Assembly (NCBI GenBank): GCA_034521835.1
Contig: JAXHMA010000003.1
Span: 124,001 to 188,000, forward strand
Direction of reading: 5' to 3'
Length of the DNA stretch: 64,000 bases
Origin: JAMQKA01 sp034521835
GTDB taxonomy: Bacteria > Bacteroidota > Rhodothermia > Balneolales > Balneolaceae
The stretch's first letter is position 1; each line of letters opens with the position of its first letter. A program made the translations under genes and the position numbers. This document shows positions 42,606 to 52,700 of the stretch, one piece after another. Below the pieces are notes generated by a model, which ran no database searches, was not told the origin of the DNA, and worked only from the letters and a program-made list of their open reading frames with translations.

Positions 42606-43662
42606 ATGGCATATCTGGTTTTTTATCTATTTCTGGCACTGGGGGTGTCTTTTCTCTGTTCAATTTTAGAAGCGGTGCTGCTATCGGTCAGCGAATCCTA
42701 CATCGCGGTGATGCAGCGAAAAGGAACTCGGGAGGGAGAGCTGCTCACAGCGTACAAAAAAGATATTGACCGGCCGCTATCGGCAATTTTGAGCCTTAAT
42801 ACGATTGCTCACACCGTGGGCGCAGCGGGTGTGGGCGCTCAAGCGCAGGTGGTTTTTGGCAATCAGTATGTGGGAATCATTTCGGCCATATTAACACTGC
42901 TTATTCTTGTTTTTTCTGAGATCATTCCTGAAAACAGTGGGGGCTACCTACTGGAAATCACTCTCTCCGGTAGCCGCACGTATTCTGCGTGTACTCATGT
43001 TCCTCATGTATCCTTTTGTGGCAATGTCCAACGGCATAACCAAGCTGCTTTCGAGCGATAACCGGCCGCCCTCCTTCAGCCGGGAAGAATTTAGTGCCAT
43101 GGCTGAACGAGGAGTTGAGGAGGGTATTTTTGAGGAAGAAGAATCTAAAATCTTTAAAAATCTTATTCGTTTTAGTTCGCTTCGGGTGCAGGATATTATG
43201 ACACCGCGTATTGTGGTGAAGTATTACAACCAGGAGCGCACCATCGAGGAGATCCCCGACAAGGTGGAAGACCTCCGCTTTTCGCGGCTGCCTCTCTTCG
43301 AGGAAAATGAGGACAATATTACCGGCTACGTCCTGAAAAATGACCTGCTGATTCAGCTTGCTCGAGATGAGAAACAGAAAAAATTAAAAGAACTTAAGCG
43401 GCAGATCCTGGTCATCCCGGAGAATGCCAACCTCAAGATTCTCTTTGAACGGCTGCTCGAGCAGCAGGATCATATTGCGCTGGTAGTCGATGAATACGGA
43501 GGATTTTCAGGTGTTGTAACCATGGAAGACCTCGTCGAAACACTGCTGGGGATGGAGATTATTGATGAGGTGGATGCCTACGAGGATATGCAGAAACTGG
43601 CCCGTAAAAAATGGAGAGAACGGGCCGCACGCCTTGGCATTGTTTCAGATGAAGAAGAGTAG
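42606..43662 (+). CDS. CNNM/CorC-like membrane protein with CBS pair (one apparent frameshift)
   Basis: About 351 residues. The N-terminal DUF21 membrane domain has three to four helices (LFLALGVSFLCSILEAVLLSV) and the SEIIPKTVG signature, which is broken by an extra G at ~42931. The CBS pair follows (VQDIMTPRIV; VVDEYGGFSGVVTMED) with a helix ending in an acidic GIVSDEEE. Related proteins are linked to Mg2+ efflux and cobalt resistance (CorC/CNNM). The usual C-terminal CorC_HlyC domain seems reduced or absent. Confidence 0.85.
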
Positions 43663-43803
43663 TGGAGCAAGTCACCAGGGGTGGCATATGATGATGAGTT
43701 GCGGATTGAATTTATCGTGCTCCCTTTCCTAAAGATGGGCTCTATGGGATCATCGATCTTTGTGAGCTTCTCGACAAAATACTCATTGACTCATAACTCT
43801 CAA

Positions 43804-45795
43804 CTAGCCTCCCTCTTCAAACTCCTCCTCAATTTCACTGATCTGCATGGCGAGCTCTTCCCATTCGGCGTAAATCTCGACCAGTTCGGCTTTTAGCTTT
43901 TCGTACTCTAGGGAAATCTCCTTCACCTGTTCGTCGTCATCGTAAAAGTCCGGTTGTGTCATCAGGGCTTCGATCTCCTCTTTTCGGCTCTCGAGCTTCT
44001 CAATTTTATTTTCCAGTGGATCGATCTTTTTTTTCAGCGGTTTCAGCTTGTTGTATTTTTGCTGGCGTTTTTCTGCCTCGAGCCGGCGCTCCTCCTTGCG
44101 AGACAGGGATGAGCCATTGCTAGAAGAAGTAGCCTGTGAAGTGTCGGCCTGCGTGTCAGAAAGTTCGGGCCCAAAAGCGTGCTCTTCCTCTTCTTGTTTC
44201 TTTTCCAGGTAGTAAGACACATTGCCGAGAAACGTGCGGGTGTTGTTGGGCTGTACCTCCAGCACCTTGCTGACGATGGGATCCAGGAAATCGCGATCGT
44301 GTGATACGATGATGAAGGTGCCCTCGTACTGCTTGAGTGCCTGCTGCAGGATCTCCTTGGACTGCATATCCAGGTGGTTCGTCGGCTCATCAAAAATCAT
44401 AAAGTTGGCGGAATTCACCAGCATGCGGGCCAGTGCCAGGCGACTTTTCTCTCCTCCCGAAAGCACCGATACCTTTTTGAATACATCATCTCCCTCAAAT
44501 AGAAAACAACCTAGAATAGTACGCAGGCGTGTTTCGGCGGCCTTGGGCGCAGCTTCCCGCATAATCTCAAAAACAGTTTGTGAGAGGTCCAGTTCGTCAG
44601 CCTGGTGCTGGGCAAAATAACTGGTATTGACGTTATGGCCGGGTTCACGGATGCCGGAATCAAACTCCTCAACGCCTGCAAGTATACGTACCATCGTTGA
44701 CTTGCCAGCGCCATTGGGACCAACCACCGCAATTTTATCACCTCGTTCTACCGAGTAGTTCAGGTCTTTAAACACCTGCGTATCGTCATAGCTCTTGGCG
44801 ATGTTTTTCAATTTCATGACAACGGCGCCGCTGCGTTCCGGTGGTGGAAACTGGAAGGTGATCTCCTCCTCCCGTTCATCCAGCTCAATCTTGTCCATCT
44901 TTTCCAACTGCTTGATACGGCTCTGCACCTGTGAGGCCTTGCTTGCATTGTAGCGGAATTTATCGATAAACTCCTGCAGATCCTTGATCTCTTTCTGCTG
45001 ATTTTTATAGGCTTTGCGGAGATGCTCCATACGCTCGGCATGTTTCTCTTCATAATAGGAATAGTTGCCCGAATAGTCATACAGGTTGCCCCGTTCCAGG
45101 GCAAGGGTGCGTTTGGTGACAGAGTCAAGGAACGCACGGTCGTGAGAGACGATGACTACCGCTCCCTTGTAGTTGATAAGGAAATTCTCAATCCATTGAA
45201 GGGATTCAATATCCAGGTGATTGGTAGGCTCATCGAGCAGCAGGTAGGTAGGCTTTTGGAGCAACAGTTTAGCCAGGGCGATACGCATCAGCCAGCCGCC
45301 GCTGAACTCGCTGGTATAGCGCGAGAAATCTTTTTTCGAAAAGCCGAGCCCCATCAGCACCTTTTCAATGTCAGCTTCCAGCTCGTAGGCTCCCGACTGC
45401 TCCAGCCGGTCTTGCAGTTTTCCAACTCGCTGCAGTGTTTGTTTATACTCCTTCGTACCGGATTCGAGCCTGCTTAATTTTTGCTGCTGCTGCAGGGTTC
45501 GCTCTTCCAGTTCCTGCAGGTCTGAGAAGGCATTTTCCACCTCCTCTAAAACAGTGAGTGAGGGGTCGGGATCAACGCCATCTTGCGGCAGGTAGCCTAC
45601 GGTAGCCGATTTTGATAGCTTCACTTCTCCCGCATCGGGCTCCATTTGGCCGGCGATAAGCCTTAGTAGGGTCGATTTTCCAGCGCCGTTGGGCCCCACC
45701 AAGCCAACCCGTTCTCCGGGGTTGATCAGGAAGCCGATTGAGTCAAAAAGTTGCCGGTCGCCAAGCGTCAGCGATATGTTTTCTAATGCCAGCAT
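43804..45795 (-). CDS. ABC-F family ATPase (translation factor type)
   Basis: Intact 663 residues with no membrane segment. Two ABC domains: Walker A GPNGAGKST twice (residues ~33 and ~360), signatures FSGGWLMRIALAKLLL and LSGGEKSRLALARMLV, Walker B YLLLDEPTNHLD and FMIFDEPTNHLD. The linker between them is the P-site-tRNA-interaction motif type (long charged coiled coil), and the C-terminus is a charged coiled coil. Uup/YheS-like members act on ribosomes; antibiotic resistance cannot be inferred. It lies 3 bases after lysC on the same strand. Confidence 0.9.
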   Translation of the reverse strand: MLALENISLTLGDRQLFDSIGFLINPGERVGLVGPNGAGKSTLLRLIAGQMEPDAGEVKLSKSATVGYLPQDGVDPDPSLTVLEEVENAFSDLQELEERTLQQQQKLSRLESGTKEYKQTLQRVGKLQDRLEQSGAYELEADIEKVLMGLGFSKKDFSRYTSEFSGGWLMRIALAKLLLQKPTYLLLDEPTNHLDIESLQWIENFLINYKGAVVIVSHDRAFLDSVTKRTLALERGNLYDYSGNYSYYEEKHAERMEHLRKAYKNQQKEIKDLQEFIDKFRYNASKASQVQSRIKQLEKMDKIELDEREEEITFQFPPPERSGAVVMKLKNIAKSYDDTQVFKDLNYSVERGDKIAVVGPNGAGKSTMVRILAGVEEFDSGIREPGHNVNTSYFAQHQADELDLSQTVFEIMREAAPKAAETRLRTILGCFLFEGDDVFKKVSVLSGGEKSRLALARMLVNSANFMIFDEPTNHLDMQSKEILQQALKQYEGTFIIVSHDRDFLDPIVSKVLEVQPNNTRTFLGNVSYYLEKKQEEEEHAFGPELSDTQADTSQATSSSNGSSLSRKEERRLEAEKRQQKYNKLKPLKKKIDPLENKIEKLESRKEEIEALMTQPDFYDDDEQVKEISLEYEKLKAELVEIYAEWEELAMQISEIEEEFEEGG

Positions 45796-45798
45796 GTA

Positions 45799-47181
45799 TC
45801 AGTCAGAAATAATTTGTTGGCTGAAGAGTGAGCGGTGAATGGTTCTTGCGGTTTCAATAAGCAATCGTTCAGGCAGAATAATGTTCAGGTTTCGTTTGTC
45901 TCGGCTAAAAGAGATCAGTGAAAGTGGTATGTCCCGAATTTCAGCAAACACCTGGTTATAGATCGATTCAATGTTAGAGGGGCTAAAACTAATCAGGCTG
46001 ATTAAACCTTGGCCTTCGATCAGAGATACCTCCCCAATCTCCTTCAGTCCCTCAGTTAGCTGCTGAAGGTTTTCGGGCCGCTGCACGGCAATCGAAATGG
46101 AAGCTTCGGTAGTAGTTACCACGTCTACGATGATGTGATGTTCTTCCAGCTTTTCAAAGACATCCACCAAAAAGTGATACCCCATAAGCGTGCTTGGCGC
46201 ATTCACTGTGATAATTACAATTCCCTTTGAAAAAGTGACCGCCCTGACCGGTCCGTTTCTTGGAGCCTCGGAGTGAATTTTTGTGCCGGGATGATCCACA
46301 TTGAAAATGTTGCGGACGAATACCGGCTTGTTTTTTTCGGCAGCCGGTTTCAGGGTGGAGGGGTGCAAAATCCGGGCCCCGAAATAGGCCATTTCTGTCG
46401 CCTCCTGGAAGCTGATTTCGGGCAGGGAGATCGCATCTTCAACGATGTTCGGATCGCTCGTAAAGATACCGTTCACGTCGGTCCATATTTCGATCGCTTC
46501 ACAGTCCAGGGCGGCTCCGATCAGGCTGGCCGTGTAATCCGATCCCTCAAACCCGAGCGTGGTGAGATGCCCCTCTTCATTTTCGCCGTAATATCCGCCT
46601 ACAATGGGGATCATATCGTTTTCAATTAAATCGGTAAGTATGCCAGCCTGGGCTGCTACTTTATCGACGTTGGGCTTGGCATTGCCAAATTCCGAATTGG
46701 TTTTGATGATCTCCCGCGCATCGATGAACCGGGTGTGGAGCCCAAAAAGCTGAGCGCATTCGGCAAACAGGGCGGCGGAAAGCTGCTCACCAATACTGGC
46801 CACGGTATCCTTCTTGGCGGGCGTTATCTGTTGGTTTTGATAAATATCATCTATATGTAGGTTCAGGTCCTTGATATGCCGGTCAATCGTTTCAAAGCAC
46901 CGGTTTTCAATGCTATTTATCTCTTTTTTTGGAGTGAAGTCAAGAACATTGCTGATCAGCGTTTGGTGCCTGGATTTGATCTGATTGCTGATGTCCAAAG
47001 CAAGGTCCCTGTCGGTGAGTGCCGCTTCTGCTGCGGATATCAGCTGGCGCGTCGTTCGGGAAGTAGCCGAAACCACAACCAGCGGATGATCATATTTTTT
47101 GATGACCTCAATGACTTTGAGCCAGGTATGCTCATCAGCCATTGAGGTGCCGCCAAATTTTAGTACTCGGATGTTCTTCAT
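45799..47181 (-). CDS. lysC: Aspartate kinase
   Basis: Intact 460 residues. First step of Lys/Met/Thr/Ile synthesis. Begins VLKFGGTSMADEHTW with the ATP-site KFGGTS; the active-site segment GFEGSDYTASLIGAAL and a DVNGIFTSDP loop follow. Two ACT domains occupy the last ~150 residues (VITVNAPSTLMGYHF; VSLIEGQGLISLISF), so feedback control by Lys or Thr is expected. Monofunctional length, without a homoserine dehydrogenase half. It is translated with the ABC-F gene downstream; asd is 8 kb away. Confidence 0.92.
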   Translation of the reverse strand: MKNIRVLKFGGTSMADEHTWLKVIEVIKKYDHPLVVVSATSRTTRQLISAAEAALTDRDLALDISNQIKSRHQTLISNVLDFTPKKEINSIENRCFETIDRHIKDLNLHIDDIYQNQQITPAKKDTVASIGEQLSAALFAECAQLFGLHTRFIDAREIIKTNSEFGNAKPNVDKVAAQAGILTDLIENDMIPIVGGYYGENEEGHLTTLGFEGSDYTASLIGAALDCEAIEIWTDVNGIFTSDPNIVEDAISLPEISFQEATEMAYFGARILHPSTLKPAAEKNKPVFVRNIFNVDHPGTKIHSEAPRNGPVRAVTFSKGIVIITVNAPSTLMGYHFLVDVFEKLEEHHIIVDVVTTTEASISIAVQRPENLQQLTEGLKEIGEVSLIEGQGLISLISFSPSNIESIYNQVFAEIRDIPLSLISFSRDKRNLNIILPERLLIETARTIHRSLFSQQIISD

Positions 47182-47429
47182 GATAACGTTAAAGCCTCAA
47201 ATAAATACTGCCTAAGATACCAAACTGATGATATAGTATTAAGTAGAATCACCGTTAATCTGCATCTACTCTGGAAAGTGATGATAAAAGGTATGAACAA
47301 TGTCTATGAACGTTAAATAATTGCTTTATAGATCGTGATATCCTCCCGTTTTTCTCATAATAAATAGACCCTGATCACTGATTTAATCCCAGAAGTTTAG
47401 TACTCTCAAGCAAACATAGAAAAACAGAA

Positions 47430-48331
47430 ATGATGCAGCGAAAATTATATTCCTTCTTTCTACTTATTGTTTTTTTAATCGCAGGATGTGATGAGTCTGT
47501 GGAATCACTTGAACAGGTGAAATCAGAAATAGAGGACCGCTTCAGCCGTGTTGAGGGTGATTTTGCACTCGTTTTTAAAAGCCTGAATGATACCACCCGT
47601 CAGATACAAATTAATGAGAGGGAGATGTTTCACGCTGCCAGTACTATGAAAACGCCGGTCATGATTGAGATTTTCAGGCAGGCAGATGAGGGACGATTTA
47701 GCCTTTCGGATTCTCTCTTGGTCAAAAATGAGTTCCAAAGTATCGTAGACAGTAGCAGATTCAGCATGGATATAACCGAAGACAGTGAAGGGGGACTTTA
47801 CGAGCTGATCGGCGAAGAACGAACTATCCTTGCTCTGACTAAAGATATGATTACTCGCAGCAGCAACCTGGCCACGAATATTCTAATAGAAAAGGTAGGC
47901 GCACAGAATGTAACACAGACAATGCGCAATTACGGCGCGGATAGTATATTGGTGCTGCGCGGGGTGGAGGATATCAAAGCCTATGAGCGCGGTTTGAGCA
48001 ACCGCACGACGGCGCGGGACCTTCGAATTATTTTCCAGAAATTGGGAAACAGGGAGGCCGTTAATCCGGATGCTTCAGAACAGATGATCGAGATTCTCAA
48101 GCAGCAGCAGTTTAATGATATGATTCCCGCCGGGTGCCGGAACACGTGGAGGTTGCGCACAAGACCGGCTGGATAACCGGTGTTCATCATGATTCTGGCC
48201 TGGTTCTGCTACCGGATGGGCGGCGATATCTGCTCGTGCTTTTATCGAAAAATGCGCCGGATAGAGAGGCGACAATTGAAATGTTTGCTGGAATTTCGGA
48301 GTTGATCTATGAGTTTGTCACCCAACCGTGA
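47430..48331 (+). CDS. Class-A-like serine beta-lactamase/peptidase, lipoprotein (one apparent frameshift)
   Basis: About 300 residues with a lipobox LIAGC (Cys20). Active-site elements of class A beta-lactamases are in place: SxxK as STMK (Ser71, Lys74), an S-x-N loop SSN (144-146) in MITRSSNLATNIL, a Glu in RGVED near 180, and KTG in AHKTGWITG. The KTG lies after a frame break at ~48130, where IPAGCRN should continue as LPEHVEV. Whether it hydrolyses beta-lactams or acts on peptidoglycan peptides is unknown. It faces lysC across a 248-base gene-free divergent region. Confidence 0.75.
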
Positions 48332-48356
48332 TACTGACGTGAACCTGAAAATATAA

Positions 48357-49664
48357 TTAAGTGCCCTTTCGGTATGCTGTTATTTTGCGTATAACAGGTC
48401 CACTTACCAGCAGTGTGAGAACAGAGGCTGACCAGAATATGACGGATTCATTAACCAGGGAGATAGAAAAGATATGTGTGAGAGCCCTCGCCACATTGGT
48501 CAAGCCGATCACCATGGTGACCACTACGATAATGCCCATAAGCAGGTTGTACAACTGAGAATTGATTATTTCATCGCTGAGCAAATTAGCATCGTTTACC
48601 ATCAGCAGCAGTACGATGGCGACAAGTGGTAAAATAATGCCATTGAGAGCTTGAGCTAAAATGATAGCCGGCACCGGCTGCACCTGCAGTACGCCAAACA
48701 GGAGGCCGGTAGCGAGCACACCACCCCAAACCAACCTGTATTTCCATTCTTTTTCATTCCAGCCTACATTTTCTTCATTGGTTTGCAGCAAGCTCCGGGC
48801 GGTGATAGCTGCCGCAAGCGGCGCGGTGAGTGCCGAGCTGAGCCCCGCTGCAAACAGTCCAATTCCAAAGAAAAGATCCGCCCAGGAACCGAGTGACTGT
48901 CGCAATTCTGCGGCCAGGGCTTCATAAGTAAACGAACCGCTAATTGAGCTGCCAACAATTAGCACCGCGATGGATATGAATCCTCCGAGAATAATTGCCA
49001 GCGAAAGGCTCCAGCGCATTTCATTCATGGTCTGCGTATGTTTCAGCCCAGACCCCAAAAGAGATTGTCAGGGTACCACCGTCGTACCAATTAGGCCGAT
49101 GACCAGCAGTTCGGATCCCGAAGGTATGGAGGGGATTATGCCAATGGTCAGCAGCTCCCAGAGGTTGGGGCCGATGACGATAGCCGTGGTCAAAAAGCAG
49201 AGGCCCATCACGGCAACGATGACGCCGAGCAGTTGCGCTACTTGCCGGGTGGATCCAAACCAGAGCAGAAGTCCTGCAATGATGCCGATAAATAGCGAGA
49301 GGATAGAGGTACTCAGATCAAGCACCAGTGCAGCACCCGCGACTCCTCCCAAAATATTGCCCGCTTCATACGCAGCGCAGCCAAGCAGAATGGCGGTAAG
49401 TACCAGGTAGGTTACCGATCGGCCAGCCATGGTTTTGGCGAATCGCTTTTTGATAACCTCTCCCAGGTTTGAGCCGGACGCCAGGGTGAGTCGGGCACTT
49501 GCCTCCTGAAGCACCACGCATGCGATCGTCGAGAAAAGCAGCGCCCAAACCAGGGAAAAGCCATATCCCGCACCAGCGGAAGCTGCAGTTGTTATCGTCC
49601 CCGGTCCGATAAACGCCGCCGACAACACCGACCAGAAGAGAATGTTGAGGATGCGCTGTTTCAT
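48357..49664 (-). CDS. NRAMP-like transporter with non-canonical substrate motifs (one or two apparent frameshifts)
   Basis: About 435 residues, ~11 hydrophobic helices. Helix 1 reads FIGPGTITTAASAGAGYGF, where metal-transporting NRAMPs have DPGN. After correction at ~49065 helix 6 reads GTTVVPYNLFLGSG, where canonical members have the metal-binding A-x-x-M-P-H. The Asp/Asn and Met ligands are therefore absent. It follows the fused 5-oxoprolinase gene by 37 bases on the same strand. Known context: B. subtilis ycsG, an NRAMP-like gene, lies beside the unrelated PxpABC 5-oxoprolinase. So the substrate may be 5-oxoproline or another amino-acid-like compound; this is inference. Confidence 0.7.
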
Positions 49665-49701
49665 AGATTTTCAATCAACCCCTTTGGAAAAGGTTAAACA
49701 C

Positions 49702-52700
49702 TCAAAATTCCTGCTTTTCAAATCCACCACCGCCGGGTGTTAAAATGATGAATTGGTCGCCTTCATCGAGTTCAGCCCCGTCAATGGAGCTCAGCGGTTG
49801 TTTAGTGCCATCTTTTCGGATGATCCACTGCTTACCCTTGGCGCTGGGTTCTCCACCTTTCAGGCCGTAGGGCGCTTCAACACGATGCTGAGTGAGCAGC
49901 GATAAACTGACCGGTTCGAGGAAGGTTAACTTTCGTTGAATGCCATTTCCCCCGTTGAATTTTCCCTGCCCGCCTGATTCTCTTCTGATCGCATACTGAT
50001 CGAGTCTCACCGGGTAGCGCTGCTCCAGGATTTCGGGATCGGTGCCAGCCGTGTTGGTCATGTGGTGATGTACGGCGTCGCTGCCATGGAAGTCAGGTCC
50101 GGCGCCCGTGCCCCCGCCAATAGTTTCGTAGTAGCCGAACGATTCGTTTCCAAATAACACGTTGTTCATGGTGCCTTGGCTGCAGGCGATCTTATCGAAC
50201 GGTTTGAGCAACAGATCCACAAGTCGCTGGCTGGTCTCCACGTTGCCCCCCACCACCGCCGGGCAATCGCTGGGATCATCCCTGAAAGCCGGATTGAGCA
50301 GGCTGCCTTTGGGCAAGTTGATGGTCACCGGTTCCAGCAGGCCCTCGTTCAGCGGCAATGGTTCATCCACCAGCAGTCGCAGGATGTAGATGATGACGCT
50401 GTTGACGATGGCCGGTGTGGCGTTCAGGTTGCCGGGATGGGTTGGATCTGTGCCCTCAAAATCAAACGATATGTTTTTATCACTAATCGTAATTTCGGCG
50501 TTGAGGCGAGTACCGTCATCCAGAAGCTCAGTGGTTTGGTAGGTGCCGGTCTCTAAATTGCGGATCGTCGTCCGCATCTTATCGGCGGCGTAGGATTTGA
50601 GCGCATCCATATAGTGTAATACTTTATCTAGGCCGTGATTATCGACCAGTTGCAGTAATGAACGGGTTCCCCGATGGTTGGCCGCTACTGCTGCCTGCAG
50701 GTCCGCAATATTTTCTTGGATATTCCGTGTAGGATGAGGAGAGTTGGTCAAAATTTCGCGAATATCGTCCCACTGTGGATCGCCGTTTTTGACCAAATGC
50801 ATGGGAGGAACAACGACCCCCTCCTCCGCCAACGAGGTGGCATCCGGTGGCATGGAACCAGGGCGGGTACCCCCAATTTCAGCATGATGCGCGCGACTGG
50901 CAGCAAAGCCGATTAGTTTGGGATTTCCATCTTCAGCAAAAATCGGTGTTACCACGGTGACATCCGGAAGGTGAGAGCCACCAAACGCAGGGTGATTCGT
51001 TACGATAACATCCCCCGGATTCATCTCGGTCGTTTCCTTTAAACGGCGAATACACAACCCTAACGCTCCCAAATGAACTGGAATATGGGGCGCATTTACT
51101 ATGAGAGAACCCTCCGCATTGAGCAGGGCACAGGAATAATCCATACGCTCCTTAACATTGACTGAAAGTGCTGTCCGTTTCAGCATTTCCCCCATCTCTT
51201 CGGCGACCGATGTAAACCGGTTCGTGAACAGTTCCAGCGCTACTGCCTCAGAGCGTTCCTGTACTGTAGAACCAGTTTCTTCCAGCAACTCGTAGCGGTG
51301 TAAAACCAGTGATCCTTCCTGAAGCACCTGCAGCTCCCAGCCGGGCTCTACCACAATCGTGCTGTAGGGGTCAAGGATAATGGCCGGTCCAATAAGCCGT
51401 TTCTCGCTCGATAGTTGCTGCCTGGTGCATACTACCGTTTCGATCTCTTCACCATCAAATACTACCTCCTTAGAATATTTCGGTGATTCAATCTTTTGGC
51501 CGTTAGCTGCAGTCGTATGGTTTATTTCAGGTTTTCGGGTGGAGGCAACCACACGTATCGACTCCACCTCAATATCGCGACCCTCAATCCAATGACCATA
51601 TCTCTTTTGATAAGCTTTTTTAAAGGATTTCCTTAGGTTTTTAGACTCGTTTACTGTGATTTCCAATGTGGATTCCTGGCCCCTCAGCCGCATAAAAACA
51701 GATTTTCTGCGGACCTCTATATCGTTTTTGGGGATTTCTTCTGCCATTAGCTTTTCTGTGGCCTTCTCGATTAATGTACTGAACCGCCCTTCAATAGAGG
51801 ATTTAATGTCAGGTAAGAGCTTTAGGATTTGCTGCTCTTCAAATTGTTCGATGACGGCATTTCCCAGTCCATAAGCACTGAGAAGACCCGCGTTTTCCGG
51901 GATAACGATATCGTTAATTTCGAGCTGATTGGCGATAGCACATGCGTGCTGGGCCCCGGCACCGCCAAAGGCAACGATGGCATATTCCCTGGGGTCATAC
52001 CCTTTTCGGAGGGAGATCTTCCGGATCGCATCGGCCATCCGCTCGTTGGCGATCTGCAGGAATCCCTCCAGGACTTCATGCTCTTTAACATCCTTCTCGT
52101 TTTGGGTACGAACCTGGTCCAGGATCTCTTCCAGGCGTCTTTCAGCCTCACTTCTTGATACAGGGATGCTGAAATTTTCGGGTTCCAGCCGACCCAGTAA
52201 AAAATTGACGTCGGTTACCGTTAACGGCCCACCATTACCGTAACAGGCGGGTCCTGGATCGGCCCCTGCGCTTTCAGGGCCTACCTTGAGCTTGAATCCG
52301 TCGAACGAACATATGGAACCGCCGCCCGCCGCCACCGTTTCAATGGAAAGGGCGGGCGCGGCCAATTTAGCATCGCCCACTTGATGTTGGAACAGGTAAT
52401 CGTACTCACTATCATATCGGGCTACATCGGTGCTGGTACCGCCCATGTCGAACGAGATCAGGTGGCTGAATCCGGCTTTTTGCCCAACTGTTGCAGCTCC
52501 AACTACACCGCCCGCCGGTCCGCTAAGCAGGCTGTCTTTGGTATTAAAACGACTGGCCAGGGTGAGCCCTCCCGCACTGGTCATCATTCGAAATGACCCC
52601 ACTGCAAGCTGTTTTTTTACGTTGTTGATATATTCATGCAAAATAGGGGAAAGGTAGGCATTAACGACCGCAGTCTGTGCCCGGGGCAGAATTTTGATGA

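Noticed and set aside
43681..43896. 71-codon + frame after the CNNM-like gene
   Set aside because: It overlaps the ABC-F gene end on the other strand and has no family text; likely a shadow.
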